Source: Sulfurimonas hongkongensis (GTDB taxonomy: Bacteria; Campylobacterota; Campylobacteria; Campylobacterales; Sulfurimonadaceae). Taken from it: 64,000 nucleotides of DNA. Location of the stretch: assembly GCF_000445475.1 (NCBI RefSeq), contig NZ_AUPZ01000001.1:1-64000 (forward strand), given 5' to 3'. A program made the translations under genes and the position numbers. This document shows, in pieces, positions 45,231 to 54,386 of the stretch. The notes beneath the pieces were generated by a model that made no database searches, was not told where the DNA came from, and saw nothing but the letters and a program-made list of their open reading frames with translations. Each line of letters starts with the position of its first letter. Within the stretch, counting starts at the first letter, position 1.

Positions 45231-45901
45231 TCATCTGCTCCTATTAACTTTTCAAACTCTTTTATATCCCGCTCATATCCAACTACTACAAAGATATCTC
45301 CACTTTTTATCTGGTGATGCTTTGCTTTTGATGAGTAGATAAAGTCCCTGCTCATATCTTCATGTACTATAGATATAACAATGATACCATGAGTTGAACT
45401 CCATTCAACATCTGCTGGGTGCATTCCAGCGAATGAGCTGTTCTGTCCAATCTTTATCTGGGCTATTTGGAGTGAACTCTTTTCATACAATATATTATGT
45501 AAAACTTCAGTAACAATAGGCTTTTCCAACATCTCAACTATAACATTTGCAGTAGTTTGCGTAGTTGGTAAAACCCTTGAAGCACCTGCAAGTTTTAGTT
45601 TATCTGAACTCTCTTTATTTTGTGCTAATGCAACTATAACCAAATCTTTAAAAGTATCTCTTAGAGAGATTGTTAAAAAAATATTTTCAGCCATATCTTC
45701 TAGGATGCAAAAAGCAACAGAGTCATTTATATCTACTTTTTTATTTAAATCATCCCAATTATCACTAAGATCAAAACCATTCTCCACATCCTTTGCTAAC
45801 TCAAAAATATAAACATTTTTGTAGTGGGATGAGATATTTTTTTCTATCTCTAAAGTGTACTCATTTACTCCAAATATCAAAGCATTACTAAAAGCCATCA
45901 T
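45227..45901 (-). CDS. RCK/TrkA-type regulatory protein
   Basis: A 224-residue cytoplasmic protein with an N-terminal Rossmann-like TrkA-N domain (ALIFGVNEYTLEIE, ILEDMAENIF) and a C-terminal TrkA-C domain (SIVHEDMSRDFIYSS, GDIFVVVGYERD). The nucleotide loop is atypical because the GxGxxG is not kept. It overlaps the channel gene by 14 bp. It probably forms a second gating-ring subunit beside the channel's own RCK domain. Confidence 0.8.
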   Translation of the reverse strand: MMAFSNALIFGVNEYTLEIEKNISSHYKNVYIFELAKDVENGFDLSDNWDDLNKKVDINDSVAFCILEDMAENIFLTISLRDTFKDLVIVALAQNKESSDKLKLAGASRVLPTTQTTANVIVEMLEKPIVTEVLHNILYEKSSLQIAQIKIGQNSSFAGMHPADVEWSSTHGIIVISIVHEDMSRDFIYSSKAKHHQIKSGDIFVVVGYERDIKEFEKLIGADE

Positions 45902-47450
45902 TAACCTTTTTGTTGAGACTTTGTTTAAACTCTTCTATAAAAAGCGCATTTCCAATAACCAAAATATAGTCACCTAACTCTAAAAAAGTGCTATCTATAG
46001 GGTTAAAATAAAACCTTCTTTTTTTATTTTTATGCAAACCTAAAAGTATGATACGATACTTTTTGTTTTGAAGTTCACCTACTGTTGCATAACTCTTTAA
46101 AATCCTTTGAGTAATAAGTATCTCATTTATATCAATGCCGTTATAGTTGGTTCTAAGAGCATGTATAGCTTCAAAAGCCACAGGTTGACCAACAAACTCT
46201 TTGGCTATGATGCCAACGAGCTCTTTTTCATAAAATATCTCATTTACACCAGCAAAACTTAGTTTATTTCTATTTGTTTTTTCTATGAGTATTGAGAGTA
46301 TAAAGACATCTTTGTTAAATGAGCGAACAGTTAGAGCTGTATAAACATTTTCAACATCACTATGACTCAAACAGAGAATAGCTTTTATCTGAGTATCTAT
46401 ATCTATGCGAAGTTTTTTGTAACTCTCTATAGAACCAGGGTCATAATTAAGAGATATAAAACCATCCTTTTTTGCCATCTCTACCTTTTTAGCATCTTCT
46501 TCTATAATTATGATATTGTTGTTTTTTCTTAGGGCTTTTGCGACTTCTTTTGCAACGTTTGAGTACCCACAAATAAGATAAAATTCTCTAAGTTTTGCTA
46601 TATCATCGATGGCTTTTGTATCTTTTATCTCATCTAGTTTTTCAGTAAATGATGTAACTATAAGAGAGGTTGTAAAAGAAAAGACACCGATACCTGCAAC
46701 TATAACAAACATTGCCACAATACGGCCAGCTTCTGTAACTGGAGTTATATCTCCAAAACCAACTGTAGAGATAGTAACTATAGACCAGTAAACCGCTTCA
46801 AAGAGCGTGTCTATAGGAGAGTCTGGGTTATTAGCCTCCATCACATATATCAAAACAGATGAAACAGATATTACTATGGTTGCAAAAACAAAAAGAGTTA
46901 TAAACTCAAACTTTTTAGAAGTTATAACAGAGGTAAAAGTCTCAATACTCTTAGCATATCTAAAGAGTTTAAAAACCCTAAAAAGTATAAAAATACGAAG
47001 AAGTCTTAGCTGATGGAAAAATGGCAAAATAGCCAAAAGGTCTATTATGGCTTTAATTGAGAAGACATATTTTAGTTTTTGTCTTGCTATCTTTTTAAGA
47101 GCTTTATAGAGCTTAAACTCATTGCCTATAGTAATATCATGTTCATGTTGCTCAATAATTACCCTGCTAACACTACTGCTAATCCAAAAACGAAATAGGT
47201 ACTCGATAAGAAATATTATAGAGATGATGTAGGCACTAAAGAAGGTTAGATACTCGCTAACTGGAGACTTTACCTCTCTAATGAGGATAACAACACTTAT
47301 AAGTATAAGTGTCATCATAAAGATGTCGAAATATTTTTTATATCTGTAGTTACTGTTTTCTAGTAAGTTATAAAAAAAGCGTTTGTTCTTTTGATATGAT
47401 TCTGTCGTATCTAAATAATACGCTGCATCAATAATCAAACGCTTAATCAT
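45888..47450 (-). CDS. voltage-gated-like potassium channel with RCK domain
   Basis: A 520-residue channel of six membrane helices plus a cytoplasmic TrkA-N/TrkA-C gating domain. The S4-like helix carries regularly spaced Arg/Lys (RLLRIFILFRVFKLFRYAK). The selectivity filter is TVGFGDITP. The RCK part begins FYLICGYSNVAKEVAKAL. This is the layout of Kch/Kv-like prokaryotic channels. It is first in an operon with a separate RCK protein and gpsA, and lies 6 bp from gatB. It probably controls potassium flux and membrane potential. Confidence 0.92.
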   Translation of the reverse strand: MIKRLIIDAAYYLDTTESYQKNKRFFYNLLENSNYRYKKYFDIFMMTLILISVVILIREVKSPVSEYLTFFSAYIISIIFLIEYLFRFWISSSVSRVIIEQHEHDITIGNEFKLYKALKKIARQKLKYVFSIKAIIDLLAILPFFHQLRLLRIFILFRVFKLFRYAKSIETFTSVITSKKFEFITLFVFATIVISVSSVLIYVMEANNPDSPIDTLFEAVYWSIVTISTVGFGDITPVTEAGRIVAMFVIVAGIGVFSFTTSLIVTSFTEKLDEIKDTKAIDDIAKLREFYLICGYSNVAKEVAKALRKNNNIIIIEEDAKKVEMAKKDGFISLNYDPGSIESYKKLRIDIDTQIKAILCLSHSDVENVYTALTVRSFNKDVFILSILIEKTNRNKLSFAGVNEIFYEKELVGIIAKEFVGQPVAFEAIHALRTNYNGIDINEILITQRILKSYATVGELQNKKYRIILLGLHKNKKRRFYFNPIDSTFLELGDYILVIGNALFIEEFKQSLNKKVNDGF

Positions 47451-47456
47451 TCATAC

Positions 47457-48881
47457 CTACCCAAGTTTAGCTTTTAGTATTTCATTTACTGCTTGAGGGT
47501 TTGCACTACCTTTTGATATTTTCATAACTTGACCTACAAAGAAGCCAAAGAGTTTGTCTTTTCCACCTCTGTACTGTTCTACTTTATCTTGATTTGCAGA
47601 GATTATCTCATCACACATAGCCTCTATAGCACCAGCATCACTAACTTGTTTTAGTCCAAGGGCATCTATAACACCATCTACTTCAAGATTTTCTTCCATC
47701 AGCCTATCAAGAACCTCTTTAGCCGCTTTTCCGCTTATTGTCTTATCTTCTATTCTCTTAACAAGATGCCCTAATTTTTTTGCATCAACTGGAGAGTTAG
47801 TAATATTTACATCTCCTTTTAGACGACCTTGTAGCTCCACTGTAAGCCATGTTAGAGCATTTTTTGCACTAATACCCTCTTCCATCATCGTCTCAAAAAA
47901 GTGAGCCATCTCCAAGCTTGAAGTTACAACGCTAGCGTTATAATCACTCATGCCATAATCTTTTACGAATCTTGCCATTTTTTCATCTGGAAGTTCTGGA
48001 ATTTTAGAGTAAATCTCTAACATTTCATCTGTTACAATCGTCTTTAGCAAATCTGGTTCAGGAAAGTAGCGATAATCCGCAGCTTCTTCTTTGCCACGCA
48101 TAGAACGAGTCTCTTGCTTTACTTGGTCAAAGAGTCTTGTCTCTTGAGAGATCTCTTCATCATAAACTCCATCTTCCCAAGCTTCACTCTGCCTTGCCAC
48201 TTCAAGCTCGATAGCCCTTTGGATAAATCTAAAACTATTTATATTTTTAATCTCAACACGGGTGTAGAGTTTTTCATCGCCTTTAGGTCTGATGGAGACA
48301 TTTACATCAACTCTAAAACTACCCTCTTGCATATTTGCATCACCAATATCTAAGTAACGGATGATAGCATGAAGTTTTTTAAGATATAAAATAACTTCCT
48401 CAGTACTTCTCATATCAGGCTCTGAGACAATCTCTAAAAGGGGAGTTCCTGCACGATTGAGATCTACTTTTGAGATATCTCCATCATGTATATTTTTTCC
48501 AGCATCTGCTTCTATATGTGCACGATTTATACGGATGATTTTATGACTTCCATCTTCAAAATCAATCTTTAACTTACCATGTTCAACTATTGGCGTATAT
48601 AGTTGTGTGATTTGATAAGCACTTGGAGAGTCTGGATAGAAGTATGACTTTCTATCAAAGTAAGATGTTTTATTTATGGTCGCATCTATTGCAGTACCTA
48701 ACATAATAGACTTATGCAAAACCTCTTTGTTAAGAACAGGCAGAGCACCCGGAAGAGCTAAACAAGTTGGACAAGTATTTGTGTTTTGTTTGTGATTAAA
48801 ACTCGTAGGACACGAGCAAAAAAGTTTTGTTTTTGTATTTAGTTGTACATGGACTTCAAGCCCTATAACTACTTCAAACAT
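47457..48881 (-). CDS. gatB: Asp/Glu-tRNA amidotransferase subunit B
   Basis: A 474-residue tRNA-binding subunit that activates the misacylated aminoacyl group before amidation. Diagnostic segments are [20 protein letters not shown], two Cys pairs forming the zinc site (FCSCP and TCPTC), [15 protein letters not shown], and [10 protein letters not shown]. The C-terminal YqeY-like domain is complete ([11 protein letters not shown]). gatC is at 8527 and gatA is absent, so the complex is encoded at dispersed sites. Confidence 0.97.
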   Translation of the reverse strand: MFEVVIGLEVHVQLNTKTKLFCSCPTSFNHKQNTNTCPTCLALPGALPVLNKEVLHKSIMLGTAIDATINKTSYFDRKSYFYPDSPSAYQITQLYTPIVEHGKLKIDFEDGSHKIIRINRAHIEADAGKNIHDGDISKVDLNRAGTPLLEIVSEPDMRSTEEVILYLKKLHAIIRYLDIGDANMQEGSFRVDVNVSIRPKGDEKLYTRVEIKNINSFRFIQRAIELEVARQSEAWEDGVYDEEISQETRLFDQVKQETRSMRGKEEAADYRYFPEPDLLKTIVTDEMLEIYSKIPELPDEKMARFVKDYGMSDYNASVVTSSLEMAHFFETMMEEGISAKNALTWLTVELQGRLKGDVNITNSPVDAKKLGHLVKRIEDKTISGKAAKEVLDRLMEENLEVDGVIDALGLKQVSDAGAIEAMCDEIISANQDKVEQYRGGKDKLFGFFVGQVMKISKGSANPQAVNEILKAKLG

Positions 48882-48948
48882 AGATTTCCTTAAATAGATA
48901 ATAATTAAGTATCTATTTTAGCAAAACTTAGCTTTTACTTCTCATAAA

Positions 48949-49251
48949 TCATTTAAGATAGTGCTCTTTTAAAAGTTCAAACTCTACTTTAGTTATCAAC
49001 TCTTTTTCAAGTAGCTCTCTTAGTTCCTCTATTCTATCTGCTTTAATCCTATCTTTTGCAACTTCTTCTTTTTTTGGCTTATATGCTTTAGCATGTTTAC
49101 TTGAGTAGATATATGAGATAATTCCCATAATCCCAAAGACTGATACAAATAAAATAGCTTCTATATATATACTAGTTAGCTCCTCTTGAGTAGCTGAAGT
49201 GGCATAAAGAGATGAGAGTAATACAAAAAAGATTAATATAAATGTTTTCAT
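48949..49251 (-). CDS. small secreted/membrane protein with SHOCT-like end
   Basis: A 100-residue protein with a cleavable-looking N-terminus (FILIFFVLLSSLYATSA), one membrane helix (ILFVSVFGIMGIISYIYSS) and a charged cytoplasmic tail ending in RIEELRELLEKELITKVEF, like a SHOCT domain. Function unknown. It overlaps the upstream gene by 4 bp and, with it, follows atpB closely. Confidence 0.65.
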   Translation of the reverse strand: MKTFILIFFVLLSSLYATSATQEELTSIYIEAILFVSVFGIMGIISYIYSSKHAKAYKPKKEEVAKDRIKADRIEELRELLEKELITKVEFELLKEHYLK

Positions 49252-49517
49252 TTTAACTCATTACATTTAGAGTGTATTTTTTCTAATAGCTCTGTCTGTT
49301 TTTTAGCCTCTTGCAGTTTCTGTCTGTTGATGGCAAATGCGTCAAGAGCTAAAATCATAAAAAGAGAGACAACAACAAAAAGAACTGTGATAAAAAGAGC
49401 TAGTGAGAAGCCTAGAAAAAGAAAGAGTTTAAAAGTTATCAAAGCACCAAAGACGACTATCGCCCACGATGCTCCAAGCAAAAAGCTTATGATTCTATCG
49501 AATTTATCTTTTTGCAT
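49248..49517 (-). CDS. small two-helix membrane protein
   Basis: An 89-residue protein with two hydrophobic helices (about 10-32 and 35-62) and a helical, charged tail likely to form a coiled coil (RQKLQEAKKQTELLEKIHSK). The family is not recognised. It is 21 bp from atpB and overlaps the next gene, so it is probably expressed with the ATP synthase a subunit. Confidence 0.65.
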   Translation of the reverse strand: MQKDKFDRIISFLLGASWAIVVFGALITFKLFLFLGFSLALFITVLFVVVSLFMILALDAFAINRQKLQEAKKQTELLEKIHSKCNELK

Positions 49518-49538
49518 ATTATTTAAAGTGTCAAAGAC

Positions 49539-50213
49539 CTAGTGTTCTTCAACTGCTATAGCAGAACCGATGTAAACTGTAGTTAGCATCATAAAAATAA
49601 ATGCTTGTAAGAATGCCATAAAAGTAAGAAGTGCAAATGGAATCATCGGAAGCAACCAAGGAGCTAGCATAAGTATTACCATCAAGAACATATCATCACC
49701 TTTTACATTTCCAAAAAGACGAAAGCTAAGTGAAATAAGACGAGAAAAGTGAGAAACTATCTCAATTGGAAACATCAACCAGTATAACCACCAAACTGGA
49801 CCCATAAAGTGTTTAAAGTACTTTATAACACCTTGACGGCGGATACCCTCATAGTTATAGTAAACAAAAACAACAATTGCAAGAGTTAAAGGCAATTCTA
49901 AAAAGGCTGTTGGAGCTTCAAAACCTGGAACTATACCTATCAAGTTTGCTATAAGTACAAAAAGACCAATAGTCGCAATAAGTGGCACATAACGACGAGC
50001 ATTCTCAGCTCCCATCACATCTTTGCCCATCTGTAAAACACCAGAGATATAAGCTTCCATTAAATTTTGAGTTCCTTTAGGAACTAATTGAAGGTTTGAC
50101 ATTGCAACTCTTGCTAATAGTATTGCTAAACCTGCCGCAAGCAACATATGTGTCATATATATAAAGGTCTTATCGTGAGATATTAAACCAAAAAATGTGA
50201 ATAATTCACCCAT
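49539..50213 (-). CDS. atpB: ATP synthase F0 subunit a
   Basis: A 224-residue membrane subunit providing the proton half-channels of F-type ATP synthase. The essential Arg is in LSFRLFGNVKGDDM; about five to six helices are visible, as is the C-terminal pattern LQAFIFMMLTTVYIGSAI. No other atp genes are in the window, consistent with the separated atpB typical of Campylobacterota. Two small membrane-protein genes follow within 21 bp. Confidence 0.96.
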   Translation of the reverse strand: MGELFTFFGLISHDKTFIYMTHMLLAAGLAILLARVAMSNLQLVPKGTQNLMEAYISGVLQMGKDVMGAENARRYVPLIATIGLFVLIANLIGIVPGFEAPTAFLELPLTLAIVVFVYYNYEGIRRQGVIKYFKHFMGPVWWLYWLMFPIEIVSHFSRLISLSFRLFGNVKGDDMFLMVILMLAPWLLPMIPFALLTFMAFLQAFIFMMLTTVYIGSAIAVEEH

Positions 50214-50294
50214 AGGTGCACTCCCTGTCTCGTAAAAATTGCATGATTATAATCTAACTAGCATTAAATTATTATAATACGAGCCATTTTCTAG

Positions 50295-51344
50295 CTACTT
50301 TCTTGCTAAATGTGAACTTTTAGCCTTTGGTTTTACATCTTTTGCACTGTAATTCTTACCTGCTATAGACTCTAGAAAAACTGTAGCGTATGAACCCTTA
50401 GTAATTGTAAAAGAGATATTTAAAAGAGTCTTTTTTCTAACATAGTTGCACTCTATATCTTTTGGAAAAATAATTGCATCTCTTCTATAACCTTTATCTT
50501 GTAAAAACTCATCATCAAACTCTTTTTCTATCTCTCTTGCCCCATTGCGTGCACGAAAAACATCTCTTCCGGGTAAAAGACCTGTTGGGATAAGTTTCTT
50601 AGCCTTGTACTCTCTTATAGGAAGGGTTTTTGGAGTTGATAGCTTTCCTTTTTCATCTACAAATATATCTCCCTCCATTATTTTAAAAACGCTCTCTTTT
50701 GCATCAATCGTTAGATTTACTCTCTCTCTTAACCACTCGTTAAAAAGTGTACTTTGATAGATGGAGACTAAAAAGCTCTTAAGCTTTGTATCTTCTACAA
50801 AAAGGTCTCCGTGAATCATCTCCTTAGCTTGCTTTATGCTATCTGAATCCCGTCCAAACCTTTGATAACCAAAGTAGTTAGGAAGTCCATTTTTAGCAAT
50901 TTTTCTAGCTACTTTTTCTATGCGACCTGCATCTATATTATCTACAAAGTATAAGTTGATACTAAATCTATTTGCACTCAAATCTCCCATACGGATACTT
51001 TTAGAATCTCTTATAGTGTTGAGTATCTTTATCTGCTTATGATAAAACCTCTTTAGCATCTTCTCATAACTAGCATCTACGGAGATATATTGCCTTGTGG
51101 TTGCGTGCTTATCTTTTAGCCCAGCGTAGCCTATTTTTTGGGCAGGAATCGCTAAGTACTCACTAAATATTGCTATCATATCCCAAGTTGTGAGTTCTAC
51201 CTTTTGAACATGAAGTATAAGATAATTTCCTTTGCCACTAAAAGTTCTTGACGCCATCTCATCGACCATAAAATCAGTGGGAGTCTGGAAAAACTTAAAG
51301 TTTATCTCCTTATCTACACTATCTATATACTCTCTTTTTCTCAA
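50295..51344 (-). CDS. truD: tRNA pseudouridine synthase D
   Basis: A 349-residue enzyme that makes pseudouridine 13 in tRNA(Glu). The catalytic Asp is in the diagnostic IGYAGLKDKHATTRQ. Other family segments are ANRFSINLYF, NYFGYQRFG and TGLLPGRDVF. It lies 22 bp from ribF and the two are probably co-transcribed. The start has no strong ribosome-binding site but the N-terminus fits the family. Confidence 0.94.
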   Translation of the reverse strand: MRKREYIDSVDKEINFKFFQTPTDFMVDEMASRTFSGKGNYLILHVQKVELTTWDMIAIFSEYLAIPAQKIGYAGLKDKHATTRQYISVDASYEKMLKRFYHKQIKILNTIRDSKSIRMGDLSANRFSINLYFVDNIDAGRIEKVARKIAKNGLPNYFGYQRFGRDSDSIKQAKEMIHGDLFVEDTKLKSFLVSIYQSTLFNEWLRERVNLTIDAKESVFKIMEGDIFVDEKGKLSTPKTLPIREYKAKKLIPTGLLPGRDVFRARNGAREIEKEFDDEFLQDKGYRRDAIIFPKDIECNYVRKKTLLNISFTITKGSYATVFLESIAGKNYSAKDVKPKAKSSHLARK

Positions 51345-51366
51345 CTATTTTCCTTTTTTACAAACT

Positions 51367-52188
51367 CTACAGTTGTAGTAGTTTTAATCTTTTATAAGCC
51401 TCTTCTATGTCACACTCTATGGCCTTTTTTAGTTCTGCTTTTGTATTAAACTTTTTATTATCTCGCAAGTGTGAGACAAAGCTTATCCTAGCTCTATCTC
51501 TGCACAGAACTTCACCATCTAAGATATGAGACTCAACAGCAAATGAACCATCAGTAGTAACGCGATGTCCTATAAAAGATACAGATGGATGAAAATGTTC
51601 ATCATCATCGATGCGGGTAAGTGTTGCATAAACGCCCTCTTTTGGCGTTAAATACTCTCTTGCATCTATGTTTATAGTAGCTACAAACTCCTTTTTACCG
51701 ATGCCTTGACCGGCAACAAGTGGTCCATTTATAGTATAGTTATGTCCTAAAAAATCATTTGCACCTTTGATATCGCCTATCTTTATCTTTGTGCGAATCT
51801 TATGAGAGTGGATAGAATCACCTTCATATGAAACTTCATCAACCACCTTTACCTCTCCATCAAAAAGCTCTCTTAAGTCATCAAAGGAGTATTTTCTATC
51901 TTTTCCAAAGTGAAAATCATAGCCAACAACTATCTTTTGAAGTTTTGTAAACTTCTCTTTTAAAAAAGATATAAACTCATCTGCTTCTAAGTGCCGAATA
52001 TCTTCAAGCTCAATATATAGTATAGGGTAGTGCGAGTAATTTTCTCTCTCTTTTTTTGGTGTAAGATTTGCATAGCCTGTCTCTATAACTACGATAGTCC
52101 CTCTCTCTCCTAACTCTCTAAAGAGATGCTGATGACCTATATGCATCCCATCAAAACCACCTATTGCTATGGCTGTACTATCTCTCAA
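51367..52188 (-). CDS. ribF: riboflavin kinase / FAD synthetase
   Basis: A 273-residue enzyme turning riboflavin into FMN and then FAD. The N-terminal nucleotidyltransferase motif is AIGGFDGMHIGHQHLF, and VGYDFHFGKDRKYS is the second FAD-synthetase signature. The C-terminal kinase domain includes GPLVAGQGIGKKEFVATINI and GVYATLTRID. It is shorter than E. coli RibF (313) but has both domains. The gene is divergent from pdxA across a 117-bp promoter region. Confidence 0.92.
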   Translation of the reverse strand: MRDSTAIAIGGFDGMHIGHQHLFRELGERGTIVVIETGYANLTPKKERENYSHYPILYIELEDIRHLEADEFISFLKEKFTKLQKIVVGYDFHFGKDRKYSFDDLRELFDGEVKVVDEVSYEGDSIHSHKIRTKIKIGDIKGANDFLGHNYTINGPLVAGQGIGKKEFVATINIDAREYLTPKEGVYATLTRIDDDEHFHPSVSFIGHRVTTDGSFAVESHILDGEVLCRDRARISFVSHLRDNKKFNTKAELKKAIECDIEEAYKRLKLLQL

Positions 52189-52276
52189 AACTACTCTCCT
52201 GTTTTGCTATTTTTTACTCCTGACATATTATTACAATACTTTGAGTTAGTCAATGAAAGCCCATTTTACTTTATGA

Positions 52277-52282
52277 TATAAT
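52277..52282 (+). promoter_or_regulatory. -10 element for pdxA
   Basis: TATAAT lies 24 bp upstream of the pdxA start codon in the divergent ribF-pdxA gap. No convincing -35 hexamer is present. Confidence 0.5.
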
Positions 52283-52305
52283 TTTTATAAAAAAGAGACC
52301 TTTTT

Positions 52306-53220
52306 ATGAAAAAGACTATTGCCATTAGTGTTGGAGACTTAAACGGTGTAGGCATTGAGATAGCCTTAAAATCTCACATAGAAGTATCAAAACTTTGCAA
52401 TCCCATCTACTGCATAAGTAGAGAAATGCTCTTTGCTACACTTAAACTATTAAATGTAGAAGTTCCTAAAGATATAAAACTTCATAGTGTTGATGGCAAC
52501 TTTAAAATAAAACCAGGGAGAGTAGATGCGGACTCTGGCAGGTACTCTTATGACTCTTTTATGAGTGCTATAAAGCTATGCGTTGACAAAAAAGCAGATG
52601 CAGTAGTTACTCTGCCTATTCATAAAGAAGCATGGATGATGGCAGGCTTAGAGTTTAAAGGACATACAGATTTACTAAGATACCATTTCAAGCGAGATGC
52701 CATCATGATGCTAGGCTGTGAGGGGATGTTTGTAGCTTTATTTACCGAACACATCCCTCTAAAAGAAGTTGCCTCTACCATTAAGTATAAAAAATTAAAA
52801 GAGTTTTTTATAAACTTACATAACTCCATACCAAAGAAAAAAGTAGCAGTTTTAGCCCTAAATCCACACGCTGGAGACAATGGAGTTTTAGGAGATGAAG
52901 AACTAAAAATCACAAAGGCGATAAAGAGTGCTAACAAAAGGGTAGGTTTTAAGCAGTTTATTGGACCTCTTGTCCCTGATGTAGCTTTTACTCCTCACAC
53001 AAGAAGTCAGTATAACTACTTTGTAGCAATGTATCACGACCAAGGCTTAGCACCTCTAAAAGCCTTACACTTTGATGAGAGCATAAATATCTCTCTAAAT
53101 CTTCCAATCATAAGAACCTCAGTAGACCATGGAACTGCTTTTGACATAGCATACAAGGCTAAAGCAAAAACACTTAGCTACATGAATGCTATAAAAAGTG
53201 CTATCGAGTTTGCAAAGTAA
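52306..53220 (+). CDS. pdxA: 4-hydroxythreonine-4-phosphate dehydrogenase
   Basis: A 304-residue NAD-dependent enzyme of pyridoxal phosphate synthesis. Family markers are ISVGDLNGVGIEIAL, the metal-binding His in KGHTDLLRYHF, ALNPHAGDNGVLG and MYHDQGLAPLKAL. In Campylobacterota pdxJ often precedes pdxA, but no pdxJ is in the window. It is transcribed alone. Confidence 0.95.
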   Translation: MKKTIAISVGDLNGVGIEIALKSHIEVSKLCNPIYCISREMLFATLKLLNVEVPKDIKLHSVDGNFKIKPGRVDADSGRYSYDSFMSAIKLCVDKKADAVVTLPIHKEAWMMAGLEFKGHTDLLRYHFKRDAIMMLGCEGMFVALFTEHIPLKEVASTIKYKKLKEFFINLHNSIPKKKVAVLALNPHAGDNGVLGDEELKITKAIKSANKRVGFKQFIGPLVPDVAFTPHTRSQYNYFVAMYHDQGLAPLKALHFDESINISLNLPIIRTSVDHGTAFDIAYKAKAKTLSYMNAIKSAIEFAK

Positions 53221-53280
53221 GCATTAATTTAAGAGATAATAACTATACTTTAAGATAATAAGTGTTAGTATTTTACTAGC

Positions 53281-53301
53281 AAAAGATAAATTTTATCTTT
53301 T
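53281..53301. promoter_or_regulatory. palindrome upstream of cytochrome c peroxidase
   Basis: Perfect 10-bp arms AAAAGATAAA and TTTATCTTTT flank a single central T. The centre is 35 bp before the peroxidase start codon. It could be an operator, for example for a PerR/Fur-family repressor, or a hairpin in the untranslated leader. Confidence 0.5.
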
Positions 53302-53325
53302 AATAAAATCTATTAAGGAACTTAT

Positions 53326-54342
53326 ATGAAAAATATACTCATCGCGACTCTTGCTACTACTACTCTTCTTATGTCAGCATCACTTAAAGATGAAGCTAGA
53401 AATGCAGGTCTACTGCCGATCCCAAACAACAAAGCTGAGCTTATGAAGCTTATAGACAACCCTAGAAACCCTATAACAGATGCTAAAGCTGAGTTAGGTA
53501 AGAAACTATACTTTGATCCAAGACTCTCAAAGAGTGGACTCATTAGCTGTAACTTCTGCCATAACTTAGGTGAAGGTGGAGATGATGGAGTTGAGGCTGC
53601 TGTTGGTCACAAGTGGACCGCAAACCCTAATCATGTAAACTCACCAACTGTTTACAATGCAGTTTTTAATGATATCCAGTTTTGGGATGGCCGTGCAAAA
53701 GACTTAGAAGAACAAGCTCAAGGACCGATGCTAGCGCACCCTGAGATGGCAGCAACAAGTGAACATGTTGAAAAAGTTGTAAAGTCTATGCCTGAATACG
53801 AGGCTGAGTTTAAAGCAGCTTATGGCAAAGATGTAAAGATTACTTTTGCACTAATTGCAGATACTATTGGGCTTTATGAGAGGATTTTAGTTACTCCATC
53901 AGCTTATGATGACTTTCTAAATGGCGACAAAAATGCACTAAACGCTAAAGAAAAAGAGGGACTAAAGACTTTCATAGATGCAGGATGTGTAACTTGTCAT
54001 ACAGGCTATGGACTTGGCGGCGCAATGAATATGTTTAATATTACAGGAACTTACAAGCACATGGATGTTGGCGGATTTAAGGGAGATAAAAATGGTATGG
54101 TAAGAGTTCCAACTCTAAGAAATATCACTCAAACAGCACCTTACTTTCATAATGGCAAGATTTGGAGCTTAAGTGAGGCTATAAAAGAGATGGGTAAAAT
54201 CCAACTCGGGGCTAATCTATCTGACAAAGATGTTGCTTCTATTGAAGTGTTTTTAAAAGCACTAGAGGGAAGAAAGCCAGAAGTTATCTACCCAATGCTC
54301 CCAGCGTCAACTGAGAAAACTCCTAGACCAGATATGAACTAA
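53326..54342 (+). CDS. dihaem cytochrome c peroxidase
   Basis: A 338-residue periplasmic enzyme of the CcpA/MauG family that reduces hydrogen peroxide with electrons from small cytochromes. After a signal peptide (about 1-18) it has two haem motifs, CNFCHN (residues about 75-80) and CVTCHT (about 225-230). Conserved segments SPTVYNAVFN, QFWDGRAKDLEEQAQGP and VPTLRNI..TAPYFHNG are present. It is monocistronic, with a palindrome upstream and a strong hairpin terminator downstream. The classical peroxidase is a better fit than MauG by length and motif spacing. Confidence 0.94.
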   Translation: MKNILIATLATTTLLMSASLKDEARNAGLLPIPNNKAELMKLIDNPRNPITDAKAELGKKLYFDPRLSKSGLISCNFCHNLGEGGDDGVEAAVGHKWTANPNHVNSPTVYNAVFNDIQFWDGRAKDLEEQAQGPMLAHPEMAATSEHVEKVVKSMPEYEAEFKAAYGKDVKITFALIADTIGLYERILVTPSAYDDFLNGDKNALNAKEKEGLKTFIDAGCVTCHTGYGLGGAMNMFNITGTYKHMDVGGFKGDKNGMVRVPTLRNITQTAPYFHNGKIWSLSEAIKEMGKIQLGANLSDKDVASIEVFLKALEGRKPEVIYPMLPASTEKTPRPDMN

Positions 54343-54347
54343 AAAAA

Positions 54348-54375
54348 GATATAGCAACTTCAAAGTTGCTATATC
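54348..54375. terminator. bidirectional hairpin terminator
   Basis: A perfect 13-bp stem (GATATAGCAACTT / AAGTTGCTATATC) with a 2-nt loop lies between the convergent peroxidase and YceI genes. A run of seven A precedes it on the plus strand, giving a T-tract for the minus-strand YceI transcript. On the plus side the following sequence is less T-rich. Confidence 0.85.
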
Positions 54376-54386
54376 TCACTCTCTAC

